From: Brevibacterium sp. RIT 803
GTDB lineage: Bacteria > Actinomycetota > Actinomycetes > Actinomycetales > Brevibacteriaceae
Reading direction: 5' to 3'
NCBI RefSeq assembly: GCF_016892625.1
Contig: NZ_JAFEMW010000003.1
Location: 186,001-250,000 of the forward strand
DNA: 64,000 nt
The notes under the pieces were generated by a model. It did not search any database, had not been told where the DNA came from, and saw only the letters and a list, made by a program, of their open reading frames with translations. Shown piece after piece: positions 45,815 through 53,230 of the stretch. A program made the translations under genes and the position numbers. Each line of letters opens with the position of its first letter. Positions within the stretch are counted from its first letter, which is position 1.

Positions 45815-45818
45815 TTCT

Positions 45819-46904
45819 CTACCTTTCAAGGTTCTTCGAGATCGCCGAGGCGGACTCGAGGAGCAGTGGAACACCCTGTTTGAGTGAACCGGTGAAGTCG
45901 CCAGCGGCCGGAGCTTCGCCCGAGAGCCAACGTGTATAGATCGCTTCACTGAAAATCGCTGCCTTCCACAGCGCCAAGGTCTGATACCAGGGCAGCGCGG
46001 AGAGGTCGAGGCCCGTGTGTTCTTGGTACCTCTGCATCATCTGCGCGCGATCGAGGAAACCGTCCTGACTGGTCACAGGCGTGAGATCCATGATGGTCTG
46101 CGGATACTTGGGATCTGCGTAGGTCGCGGTGAAGTACCCCAAGTCCGCCAAAGGATCGCCCAGCGTCGACATCTCCCAGTCGAGGATCGCGGCCACTTCG
46201 ATCGGCCGGTCCGGCTTGATCATCGCGTTGCCGGCCCGGTAGTCACCGTGGACCACCGAGTGGCGCTGCGTCTCCGGTCGGTTGTCCTCCAGCCATTGAC
46301 CGATGCGGGCGACTTCGGGCAGGGAGCGTGTCGTGTTCTGGTCCCACAGCGAGGAGAACAGAGCCACCTGTCGCTTGAGGTATCCGTCCGGACGTCCGAG
46401 AGCCGCCACATCGGGGACGGTCACGTCCACGCTGTGCAGAGACGCCAACTGATCGACGAGGATCTCGCTGAACCGCTGCCTGTCGCTGCGCTCATTGAGG
46501 ATCGCCGGGAGTGCATCGGTGACGACGAGGCCGTCGACGAAGTCCATGATGTAGAACGGAACCCCGAGAACCGACTCGTCCTCACAGACCTGCAGGATCC
46601 GTGGAACATCGACCCCCTGGGCACCGAGCGCGATCTGAATCTTCGCCTCGCGCACCATGTCATGGGTCGATTTCGGAATCGGCGGCCTGGGGCCACGTCG
46701 CAGGACAACATCAGCGTCACCTCGGCGAATCCGGTAGGTGACATTCGACTGTCCCTCTCCGATCCTCGACCACTGCAGCCGGCCGCTGCCGATCCCGCAG
46801 GCGTCGAAGTACTCCGTGAGCGGCTCGGTGACGAGCAATGGCGGTGCCGGGAGTTCGGCGGCTTCAGCGAAGGTGTCGACGACATCGACGAGAGTTGCAC
46901 TCAA
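45819..46904 (-). CDS. APH-family kinase, LvaA/ACAD10-11 kinase-domain-like
   Basis: 361 residues, whole length matching the phosphotransferase family fused to or neighbouring ACAD10/11-type dehydrogenases. GIGSGRLQWSRIGEGQSNVT opens the nucleotide-binding lobe, SVVHGDYRAGNAMIKPDRPI holds the catalytic loop (His219, Asp221, Asn226), and AAILDWEMSTLGDPLADLGY the metal-binding Asp (D242). In P. putida LvaA and in mammalian ACAD10/11 this domain phosphorylates the 4-hydroxyl of 4-hydroxyacyl-CoA. The TTG start overlaps the dehydrogenase stop (TTGA), so the two are translationally coupled. An aminoglycoside-resistance role is unlikely in this context. Confidence 0.85.
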   Translation of the reverse strand: MSATLVDVVDTFAEAAELPAPPLLVTEPLTEYFDACGIGSGRLQWSRIGEGQSNVTYRIRRGDADVVLRRGPRPPIPKSTHDMVREAKIQIALGAQGVDVPRILQVCEDESVLGVPFYIMDFVDGLVVTDALPAILNERSDRQRFSEILVDQLASLHSVDVTVPDVAALGRPDGYLKRQVALFSSLWDQNTTRSLPEVARIGQWLEDNRPETQRHSVVHGDYRAGNAMIKPDRPIEVAAILDWEMSTLGDPLADLGYFTATYADPKYPQTIMDLTPVTSQDGFLDRAQMMQRYQEHTGLDLSALPWYQTLALWKAAIFSEAIYTRWLSGEAPAAGDFTGSLKQGVPLLLESASAISKNLER

Positions 46905-48142
46905 GGGGTACCACCAACGACATCGCGACGTGGCTCGCCTGCGGCGACTTCCTTCCGACGCTTCGACGAGGCGCGGCGTGAGATCGCAAACTTGTGCGTC
47001 TCGGTGGCGCCGTCGTAGATGCGGAAGGGCCGGACTTCATTGAGGTACTGGATGAGCGGAAGTTCATCTGAAACCCCGTCGCCTCCGCACAGCTGCACGG
47101 CTCGGTCGATGACCCGATAGACGGCTTCCGAACAGTAGACCTTGGCGATCGAGGACAGAGAGCCTGCCTGCTTCTGATCTCCTTCGAGGACGAGCCCGGT
47201 CTTTGTGATCATGGCGTCAGCGGTTTCGATGTCGATGACCGACTGGGCGATCAGCTCTTGGGCCAGTCCCTGTCGGGCCAGAATGTCGCCGAACACCTCG
47301 CGGTTCTCACACCGGTCGAGCGCGGTGTCGAGGGCTCGGCGGGCCAGACCCAACCACCGCATGCAGTGCGTGAGTCGAGCCGGTGCCAGACGGACCTGGG
47401 CGTAGGCGAATCCCTGTCCGGGCGCGCCGAGAACTGCGGATTCGGGTACGCGCACATCGGTGAAGTGGACGTAGGGGTGACCGCCTGCGATGGTCCGGTC
47501 GACGGTGTGGATCGACCGGCCCACCTCGATGCCGGAAGTGTCCCGGTCAACGAGGAACATCGTCGCCGACTGACCTCTTCCTGAAACTCCCTCACCTTGG
47601 GACGCACTCGAATCTGTGGCGGCCATGACGATGAAGAAACTCGAGAGTTCGGCCCCGGAGATGAAGCGCTTGTCACCGTTGATGACCCAGTCCTCGCCAT
47701 CTCTGATTGCCGTGGTGGCCAATGCTGCTGGGTCTGACCCGGTGCCGGGATGCGGTTCGGTCATCGCGAAGGACGAGCGGGCATCACCGGAGGCCAGCGG
47801 TGCCAGGTAGCGCTGCTTCTGCTCGTCGGTGGCGATGAGTCCGAGCATGTGCATATTGCCTTCGTCGGGCGCCATGCAGTTGAGGACAGCGGGTCCGATC
47901 GGCGAGTATCCAGCCTCTTGGAAGATCGGCGACCAGTGTTCGATCGGCACGCCCTGTCCGCCCCATTCCTTGGCTACATGGGGAGCGAAGACACCGGCCG
48001 ACTTCGCTTTGGCCTGGAGATCCAGACGCACATCTTCATCAAGGTAGACTCCCGGCCGAGGCTCGGCGGGGATGACGACCTCACGGATGAAGGTCCTGGT
48101 CCGGAGCCGCAGCTCCTCGACTTCGGTGGGCAATGCGGTCAT
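46901..48142 (-). CDS. ACAD10/11-type acyl-CoA dehydrogenase
   Basis: 413 residues. FAMTEPHPGTGSDPAALATT and GDKRFISGAELSSFFIVMAA are the flavin and acyl-CoA contacts of ACADs; RLAPARLTHCMRWLGLARRA is characteristic of the ACAD10/11 subgroup, and CGGDGVSDELPLIQYLNEVR follows. At the position of the usual catalytic Glu (YEG in MCAD-type enzymes) it has Asp377 in RIYDGATETHK, as in the ADG of ACAD10/11. In that subgroup the enzyme works on the 4-phospho-acyl-CoA formed by the partner kinase, which here overlaps it by 4 bp. The start ATGA overlaps the SDR stop. Confidence 0.88.
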   Translation of the reverse strand: MTALPTEVEELRLRTRTFIREVVIPAEPRPGVYLDEDVRLDLQAKAKSAGVFAPHVAKEWGGQGVPIEHWSPIFQEAGYSPIGPAVLNCMAPDEGNMHMLGLIATDEQKQRYLAPLASGDARSSFAMTEPHPGTGSDPAALATTAIRDGEDWVINGDKRFISGAELSSFFIVMAATDSSASQGEGVSGRGQSATMFLVDRDTSGIEVGRSIHTVDRTIAGGHPYVHFTDVRVPESAVLGAPGQGFAYAQVRLAPARLTHCMRWLGLARRALDTALDRCENREVFGDILARQGLAQELIAQSVIDIETADAMITKTGLVLEGDQKQAGSLSSIAKVYCSEAVYRVIDRAVQLCGGDGVSDELPLIQYLNEVRPFRIYDGATETHKFAISRRASSKRRKEVAAGEPRRDVVGGTP

Positions 48143-48918
48143 GCTGTTCCTCCTGCGGTGATGAGTCCGCCATCGGCGGTGAGCACCTGGGCGGTGATCC
48201 AGTCGGCATCGGAGGAGGCGAGATACGCCACCGCTGCTGCGATGTCGTCCGGGGTGCCGAGGCGTTTGAGCGGGTAGGCGTCGGCGACTTCCTTCTCCTT
48301 GCCTTCGTAGAGGGCGGTGGCGAAGTTCGTCTTGACCACGGCCGGGGCCACGGCGTTGACGCGGATGTCGGGCCCGAGTTCGACTGCCAGGGTTCTGGTC
48401 AGGTGGGAGACGGCGGCTTTGGAGATTCCGTAGAGGCCGATGCCGGGGCTGGGCACCTCACCGGTGACGGAGGATACGCTGACGATCCGCGCCCTGTTCT
48501 CCCGGAATCCCAGCCTTTCGTGATGGACGGCGTTCTGGATCCAGGCGAGGGTGCCCAGGACGTTGACGTCGAGGACCTTGCGGGCTGCGTCGAGGTCGAG
48601 GTCGATCATCGATCCGTAGACGGGGTTGATCCCGACGTTCGTGACCAGAACGTCGAGGCGACCGTACGTGGAGGCGATGGTGTCGAAGACTTCCGCACGA
48701 TGATCGGCGTCGTCGGATTTTCCGGCGATGCCGACTGCGGTGCCCTCGGGGAAGGTCGCGACCACCTCGGCGAGAGCCTCGGGTTTGCGCGCGGTGATCA
48801 CCACCTTTGCGCCCTCGGCTTGGAGCCGCTTGGCGATCCCGAGTCCGATGCCACGGCTGGCTCCGGTCACCAGGGCAATCTGGCCTTCGAAGCGACGGCC
48901 GATATTTGGCTCAGTCAT
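48139..48918 (-). CDS. Short-chain dehydrogenase/reductase of the lva-like operon
   Basis: 259 residues from ATG 48918, after AGGAG. TGASRGIGLGIAKRLQAEGA is the cofactor-binding TGxxxGIG, VLVTNVGINPVYGS the NNAG-equivalent (TNVG), and VSSVTGEVPSPGIGLYGISK gives Ser, Tyr and Lys of the active site. It ends ITAGGTA. About 80% identical by eye to the protein at 51650-52450. In the pathway suggested it would reduce a 4-keto-acyl-CoA. It sits 14 bp after the ligase and overlaps the ACAD start by 4 bp. Confidence 0.9.
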   Translation of the reverse strand: MTEPNIGRRFEGQIALVTGASRGIGLGIAKRLQAEGAKVVITARKPEALAEVVATFPEGTAVGIAGKSDDADHRAEVFDTIASTYGRLDVLVTNVGINPVYGSMIDLDLDAARKVLDVNVLGTLAWIQNAVHHERLGFRENRARIVSVSSVTGEVPSPGIGLYGISKAAVSHLTRTLAVELGPDIRVNAVAPAVVKTNFATALYEGKEKEVADAYPLKRLGTPDDIAAAVAYLASSDADWITAQVLTADGGLITAGGTA

Positions 48919-48932
48919 GTTCACTCCTATCA

Positions 48933-50666
48933 TCATGGTCTGTTCCCCGCCGCTCTCTGGCCGCGCAGCAGCCTGCGTTGGATCTTTCCGGTGTGTGTCT
49001 TGGGCAGGTCGCCGATGATGTGAACGGTCCGCGGATATTTGTATGCCGCGAGCCGTTCCTTCGTGAAGGCGATGAGATCGTCACCCGTGGTGGTCTCGCC
49101 CATGCGCAGCGACACGAAGGCGACGACCGTTTCACCTCGGTACTCGTCGGGCTCGCCGACCACAGCGGCCTCGAGCACGGCAGGATGTTCATAGAGGACG
49201 TCCTCGACCTCTCGCGGCCACACCTTGTAGCCAGACGCGTTGATCTGGTCCTTGATTCGATCGACCAGGTAGATCCATCCGGCGTCGTCGATGACGGCGA
49301 CATCGCCGGTGCGAAACCACCCCTCGTCGAAGGCGGTCTCATTTGCCTCGGGCTTGTTGAGGTAGCCGGGAGTGATCTGCGGTCCGCGCAGTTCGAGTTC
49401 ACCGGCACTGCCATCGGTCACGACCTGCTGATCGGCGATGCCGACGACGCGGGCTTCCAGACCGGGAAAGGGCACTCCGATGGCCAGGGTGTCGGTGGCC
49501 GGGTCCACGGGAGCCTCGGTGTTCGGTGGGACTCCGATGACCGCCGAGGCGGTTTCGGTCATTCCGTAGATGTTGTGGATATAGAGTCCGAACTTCTTCC
49601 GGAACCGATCGACCGTGGCCGGCGGCACAGGTGCACCGCCGGAGTAGAGGAAGCGAATGCTGGCGAAGTCCGCCGAGGTGGCTGTGGAGTGTTCGAGCAG
49701 AGCGTTGTAGACGGTGATCGAGCCTATGGTCACCGTGACTCCATAATCCCGAATGGCCGTGACGATCTTGTCGGCATCGACGCGACCGGTGAATGCAAGG
49801 GTGATCGGGAAGACCAGTGAGGTGGCGGCGCAGGCAACTGCTCCCGTGATGTGGAAGAGCGGTGCGACGGCGAGCATCACGTCACGCTCGCCCAGCCCGA
49901 GCCACTGCCCGTATCCCATTGCCACGCTCATCACATTCCGGTGGGTAGCCACCGATCCCTTCGCCGGTCCCGTGGTGCCGGACGTGTAGGTGAGCAGGGC
50001 CGGGTCGTCGAGACCGGGCAGCAGCTCCTCGTGTCTCGTCGACCCTGCCCGGTGCGCGTCGAGAAACGTTTGCCACGAGTCGATGTCGACACCAGTGCTG
50101 CCAGCGGATGCCTGTGCCGAAGGAGTGGGCTTGGAGGCGGCCGCCTCTTCAGTGCGCCCCGACGAGTACTCGCCATCGGTGGTGGTGAGCACCCACCTCA
50201 CGGAGCTGTCGGCCACGGTCTGCACGAGGGATTCGAGGTCACCTTCGTCGCAGACAACAGCTGCTGCCTGGGAATCATCGATGAGCGCCCGCAGCTCTCG
50301 CCCCCGGTACATGGGGTTGAGGACGAGCGGGACGACACCGAGCTTCCACGCGGCCATCAGTGCCACCGCGAACTGCGGAACGTTCTGCAGATAGATGCCG
50401 ATGATCGTGGACTTCCCGAAGCCCCGGGCGAGGAATCCGGCTGCGAGGGCCTCTGCATCCCCATCGATATCCGCGGTGGTGAAGATGCGGTGCTGATAGA
50501 CGATGGCAGTCTGCCCAGGGTTCCTGTCCACACGGGCGTTCCAGGCATGAGCCACTGATTTCTCGCGGATATCCGGGTCGAGGCCGACACCCGCAGGATA
50601 GAGCTGTGTCCACACGTGCGACGAGGCGGGGGCCGTATCAGCGGTGTTCAGGCGTTCATTCGTCAT
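48933..50666 (-). CDS. AMP-dependent acyl-CoA synthetase/ligase of the lva-like operon
   Basis: 577 residues. LLTYTSGTTGPAKGSVATHR (227-246) is the AMP-binding P-loop, IHNIYGMTETASAVIGVPP the adenine motif, GWFRTGDVAVIDDAGWIYLV and DRIKDQINASGYKVWPREVE the hinge and A8 region, and LPKTHTGKIQRRLLR the C-terminal catalytic lysine. A Ser/Ala-rich insert lies at residues 165-193. It activates a carboxylic acid to its CoA thioester, the first step of the operon's pathway. It is the first gene of the operon, divergent from the TetR gene at 50870, with an 18-bp operator 41 bp upstream of its start. Confidence 0.93.
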   Translation of the reverse strand: MTNERLNTADTAPASSHVWTQLYPAGVGLDPDIREKSVAHAWNARVDRNPGQTAIVYQHRIFTTADIDGDAEALAAGFLARGFGKSTIIGIYLQNVPQFAVALMAAWKLGVVPLVLNPMYRGRELRALIDDSQAAAVVCDEGDLESLVQTVADSSVRWVLTTTDGEYSSGRTEEAAASKPTPSAQASAGSTGVDIDSWQTFLDAHRAGSTRHEELLPGLDDPALLTYTSGTTGPAKGSVATHRNVMSVAMGYGQWLGLGERDVMLAVAPLFHITGAVACAATSLVFPITLAFTGRVDADKIVTAIRDYGVTVTIGSITVYNALLEHSTATSADFASIRFLYSGGAPVPPATVDRFRKKFGLYIHNIYGMTETASAVIGVPPNTEAPVDPATDTLAIGVPFPGLEARVVGIADQQVVTDGSAGELELRGPQITPGYLNKPEANETAFDEGWFRTGDVAVIDDAGWIYLVDRIKDQINASGYKVWPREVEDVLYEHPAVLEAAVVGEPDEYRGETVVAFVSLRMGETTTGDDLIAFTKERLAAYKYPRTVHIIGDLPKTHTGKIQRRLLRGQRAAGNRP

Positions 50667-50706
50667 CGAACATCCATTCTTGGTCTGGGGGCTTTCGCTT
50701 GGACCG

Positions 50707-50724
50707 ACCGAGCGCTCGCTCGGT
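50707..50724. promoter_or_regulatory. TetR-type operator in front of the lva-like operon
   Basis: ACCGAGCG-CT-CGCTCGGT, a perfect 8-bp inverted repeat with 2-bp centre, lies between the ligase gene and the TetR gene. A near-identical site precedes the paralogous SDR at 52478, which supports one regulator for both. The form resembles operators of TetR-type fatty-acid regulators. Confidence 0.7.
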
Positions 50725-50762
50725 AATGCCTGTATCCTAGGTCACAGGAACCAAAAGGCACA

Positions 50763-50808
50763 AGGGGTCGACTGCGCTTCGCAGCGGGAGCGTCAGCGCT
50801 CAGCCCCT
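50763..50808 (+). other. Three-way-junction-like structure in the TetR leader
   Basis: AGGGG and CCCCT close a helix enclosing two hairpins, CTGCG-CTT-CGCAG and GAGCG-TCAG-CGCTC. The sequence lies 62 bp before the TetR start and could be a structured leader or an extragenic palindromic element. Only base complementarity supports it. Confidence 0.4.
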
Positions 50809-50869
50809 GAGTACCCGTAGATTAGGACTGGAAGCAGTCATCGCCGTTCGCTTGAGACAAGGAATTTTC

Positions 50870-51481
50870 GTGGGCAGTTGGAGAAATTATCAGACGCCGT
50901 TGCTTCCTCCGATCCTGCAGGCGGCGCTGGAGAACTTCGTTCACGGCGGCTTCCACGGAACCAGCATTCGCCAGCTTGCTCATGCGGCCGGCCTCTCCGT
51001 TCCCGGCCTCTATCACCACTATCAATCGAAACAGGCGATCCTGGCGGAGATCGACAGGCTGGCGATGGTGGATCTCTGGTCGCGCAGCATTGAGGCCTTG
51101 TTCGACGGCCCGCAGGAGCCCCTCGCCCGCTTCGAGCGACTCATCGAATGCCTGCTGCTCTTCCACGCCCAGCAGTCGGACATCGCCTTCATCGCGTTCA
51201 GCGAGATCCGCAGCTTGCAGGGCGAATCGCGGGAGGCCCATATTGCCGCACGTGACCGGCAACAGCAGCTTCTCGACGACGTGGTCGCCGAATGCGTCTC
51301 CGACGGCAGCTTCGCGACAGAATTCCCGCGGGATGCTTCCCGCGCCATCACCACGATCTGCACCGGTGTATCCCAGTGGTACCGCCCAGGCGGCGAGCTC
51401 GATCCGGCCGGAGTGGCCGAGCGGTATGGCAGAATCTGCCGCCATGCGGCAGGACAGCTCGCCTCAGACCATCCGCGCTGA
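50870..51481 (+). CDS. TetR-family regulator of the lva-like operon
   Basis: 203 residues from GTG 50870, preceded by AAGGA six bases upstream; TTG 50852 in frame has no site. FHGTSIRQLAHAAGLSVPGL and YHHYQSKQAILAEIDRLAMV form the helix-turn-helix, and the rest is the TetR_C_32-like ligand domain (LLFHAQQSDIAFIAFSEIRS). It diverges from the operon across a perfect 18-bp palindrome and is probably its repressor, with an acyl-CoA or free acid as inducer. Its last codons lie inside the right copy of the long repeat. Confidence 0.88.
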   Translation: MGSWRNYQTPLLPPILQAALENFVHGGFHGTSIRQLAHAAGLSVPGLYHHYQSKQAILAEIDRLAMVDLWSRSIEALFDGPQEPLARFERLIECLLLFHAQQSDIAFIAFSEIRSLQGESREAHIAARDRQQQLLDDVVAECVSDGSFATEFPRDASRAITTICTGVSQWYRPGGELDPAGVAERYGRICRHAAGQLASDHPR

Positions 51482-51669
51482 ACACCTTCTTGCGGCGGAG
51501 TAACGGCTTCCTGTCGCGGAGTAACGGTTATTCCTGCGGAGTAACGGCAATTGATGTGGAGGAATGGTCGTTCGAACACGGTTTGTGCGACCATTCCTCC
51601 ACAGACAATTCAGCCAGAGGGGCCGATTCTCCTCAGCGAACGGGGAGAATCAGGCGTTGCCGCCGGCGG
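51466..51669. repeat. Right copy of the long direct repeat flanking the lva-like cassette
   Basis: 204 bp matching 44356-44518, same orientation, about 7.1 kb away. Its left end is the 3' end of the TetR gene and its right end the last codons (AGGNA-stop) of the SDR gene. Between them are three CGGAGTAACGG units (51496, 51517, 51537; the other copy has one) and the two hairpins, of which 51555-51603 has a perfect 16-bp stem. From the last CGGAGTAACGG unit onward the copies differ at three positions. The element joins two convergent 3' ends here and could act as a terminator. Confidence 0.88.
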
Positions 51670-52450
51670 TGATGACTCCCCCATCGGCGGTGAGCACCTG
51701 GGCGGTGATCCAGTCGGCATCCGAGGACGCCAGGTAGGCCACGGCAGCGGCGATGTCCTCGGGAGTTCCGAGACGCTTGGCCGGGTAGGCAGAGGAGACT
51801 TCCTCTTCCCTGCCTTCATAGAGTGCGGTGGCGAAGTTCGTCTTCACCACGGCTGGGGCAACGGCGTTGACCCTGATGTCGGGGCCGAGCTCGACGGCCA
51901 GTGATCGAGTCAGATGTGAGACCGCTGCCTTCGAGATGCCGTAGAAGGAGATACCCGGGCTCGGCCGGTCCCCAGCGACGGAGGAGATGCTCACGACCCG
52001 CCCCTTGTTCTCACGGAAGCCCAGCTTCTCGTGATGGACTGCCTCCTGCACCCAGGCGAGCGTGCCGATGACGTTGACGTCGAGGATCTTGCGAGCGGCA
52101 TCGAGGTCAAGGTCGATGAGCGGACCGTAGACCGGGTTGATGCCCACGTTCGTGACCAGCACATCGAGTCGACCGAACTTCTCCGCGATCGTGTCGTAGA
52201 CCTCCGCGCGGTGCTTGGGGTCATCGGACTTCCCGGCGATGGCCAGGGCAGTGCCTTCGGGGAACTGCGCGACCGCCTCGGCGAGGGCCTCGGGTTTGCG
52301 GGCGGTGAGGATGACGGTGGCGCCTTCGGCCTGCAGCCGCTTGGCGATGCCGAGTCCGATTCCACGACTGGCACCGGTGATGAGTGCGACCTGACCGGCG
52401 AATCGCGCGCCGAGGTGAGTCTGGTCTTGGGTGCTGGCGTGTTCTGTCAT
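51650..52450 (-). CDS. Short-chain dehydrogenase/reductase, paralogue of the operon enzyme
   Basis: 266 residues. TGASRGIGLGIAKRLQAEGA is the cofactor-binding turn, VTNVGINPVYGPLIDLDLDA matches the operon SDR nearly exactly, and VSSIS-equivalent VSISSVAGDRPSPGISFYGI includes the catalytic Tyr-Lys region. It differs from the 48139-48918 protein at about one residue in five. It has its own operator-like palindrome (52478-52495) and lies outside the operon, converging with the TetR gene. It probably carries out the same or a related keto reduction under the same regulator. ATG 52450 is the first start. Confidence 0.9.
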   Translation of the reverse strand: MTEHASTQDQTHLGARFAGQVALITGASRGIGLGIAKRLQAEGATVILTARKPEALAEAVAQFPEGTALAIAGKSDDPKHRAEVYDTIAEKFGRLDVLVTNVGINPVYGPLIDLDLDAARKILDVNVIGTLAWVQEAVHHEKLGFRENKGRVVSISSVAGDRPSPGISFYGISKAAVSHLTRSLAVELGPDIRVNAVAPAVVKTNFATALYEGREEEVSSAYPAKRLGTPEDIAAAVAYLASSDADWITAQVLTADGGVITAGGNA

Positions 52451-52477
52451 GCGTGAACTCCATCGTCCGTCGAGTTA

Positions 52478-52495
52478 ACCGAGCGTTCGCTCAGT
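52478..52495. promoter_or_regulatory. Second copy of the TetR-type operator, upstream of the SDR paralogue
   Basis: ACCGAGCG-TT-CGCTCAGT matches the operator at 50707 in 15 of 18 positions and keeps 7 of 8 paired arm positions. It lies 27 bp upstream of the SDR start, where it would overlap or border the promoter. Confidence 0.65.
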
Positions 52496-52570
52496 GCTGT
52501 GTTTGTATCGTAGGCAGGAGCGACCGACAATCACAAGGACGAGTTGGTCGGCAGCACCAGGAGATGACGG

Positions 52571-53152
52571 ATGAACCGATTGAAGCAGACACTCGACCTG
52601 GGCCCGGCCGAGCTGTTCCCGATGGCAAGAGAGGCGATCCTGACATGGAAGCTGCAGGAGTCTGCCGGTGTCATCGCGCGTCCAGTCCGTCGTGTTCATG
52701 TCGGTCAGGTCGTGAATCTCTGGCTCAATCCGACTTGGCCGCTGCCTGCACCGCGTCTGCGCGGACGCGAGCTCACAGTTCCGGTCGGATCCTGCGAAGT
52801 CATCGAGGTCATCGACGCAGAATCTGCAGCGGGTTTCGTTTATCGCACTCTCCCTGGGCACCTCGAGTCCGGGGAGCAGACGTTCCTCGTGTCCATCAGT
52901 TCGGACTGTCGCCTCGGTGTCTCCATCACCTCGGAATCCGTTCCCGGACACTCGCTGCTGAAAGCCGCCGCGCCGATGTCCCTCGCAGCGCAGCGGATGA
53001 TGGCCCGGCGATACGCCGCTGGCCTGAAGCGGATGCTGCAGCAGGCAAGTGTGCGCGGGACCGACCGTCAACCTGCCGCTCAATCCGCTATGACCCCTGT
53101 CGCCGAGGCGGTCGGGGCAGCCACCCGGACCGGCACTCGCCACTCGGTCTAG
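52571..53152 (+). CDS. DUF1990-family protein
   Basis: 193 residues, with AGGAG seven bases before ATG 52571. ELFPMAREAILTWKLQESAG opens the DUF1990 domain, GSCEVIEVIDAESAAGFVYR and TLPGHLESGEQTFLVSISSD are its most conserved blocks, and PMSLAAQRMMARRYAAGLKR its end. The family is common in actinobacteria and its function is not known. The C-terminal 30 residues are Ala/Gly/Arg-rich and probably disordered. Its stop codon is the first three bases of a 27-bp tandem repeat. Confidence 0.8.
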   Translation: MNRLKQTLDLGPAELFPMAREAILTWKLQESAGVIARPVRRVHVGQVVNLWLNPTWPLPAPRLRGRELTVPVGSCEVIEVIDAESAAGFVYRTLPGHLESGEQTFLVSISSDCRLGVSITSESVPGHSLLKAAAPMSLAAQRMMARRYAAGLKRMLQQASVRGTDRQPAAQSAMTPVAEAVGAATRTGTRHSV

Positions 53153-53230
53153 TCAAGTTGGTCGAGCTTGCCGGGCTAGTCAAGTTGGTCGAGCTTGCCG
53201 GGCCAGTCGAGCTGGTCGAGCTGATCCATG
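53150..53230. repeat. 27-bp tandem repeat containing both stop codons of a convergent gene pair
   Basis: Two identical 27-bp units (starting TAGTCAAGTTGGTCGAGC) and a diverged third unit. The TAG ending the DUF1990 gene opens the first unit, and the stop of the aldo/keto reductase (53176-53178, opposite strand) falls at the first/second unit boundary. The repeat therefore encodes the reductase tail, a LDQLD-WPGK-LDQLD pattern. Confidence 0.9.

Noticed and set aside
45819..46904. Aminoglycoside resistance kinase
   Set aside because: Fold is APH-like, but coupling to an ACAD10/11-type dehydrogenase and acyl-CoA ligase indicates an acyl-CoA substrate.
51022..51594. Open frame starting MVAQTVFERPFLHINCRYS, also present at 44237-44443
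   Set aside because: The shared start is simply the long DNA repeat in translation; after it the two frames differ entirely, and both lie antisense or in hairpin DNA.
44356..51669. Insertion sequence or integrase-type element
   Set aside because: The flanking repeats are direct, not inverted, and there is no transposase, integrase or target-site duplication visible.
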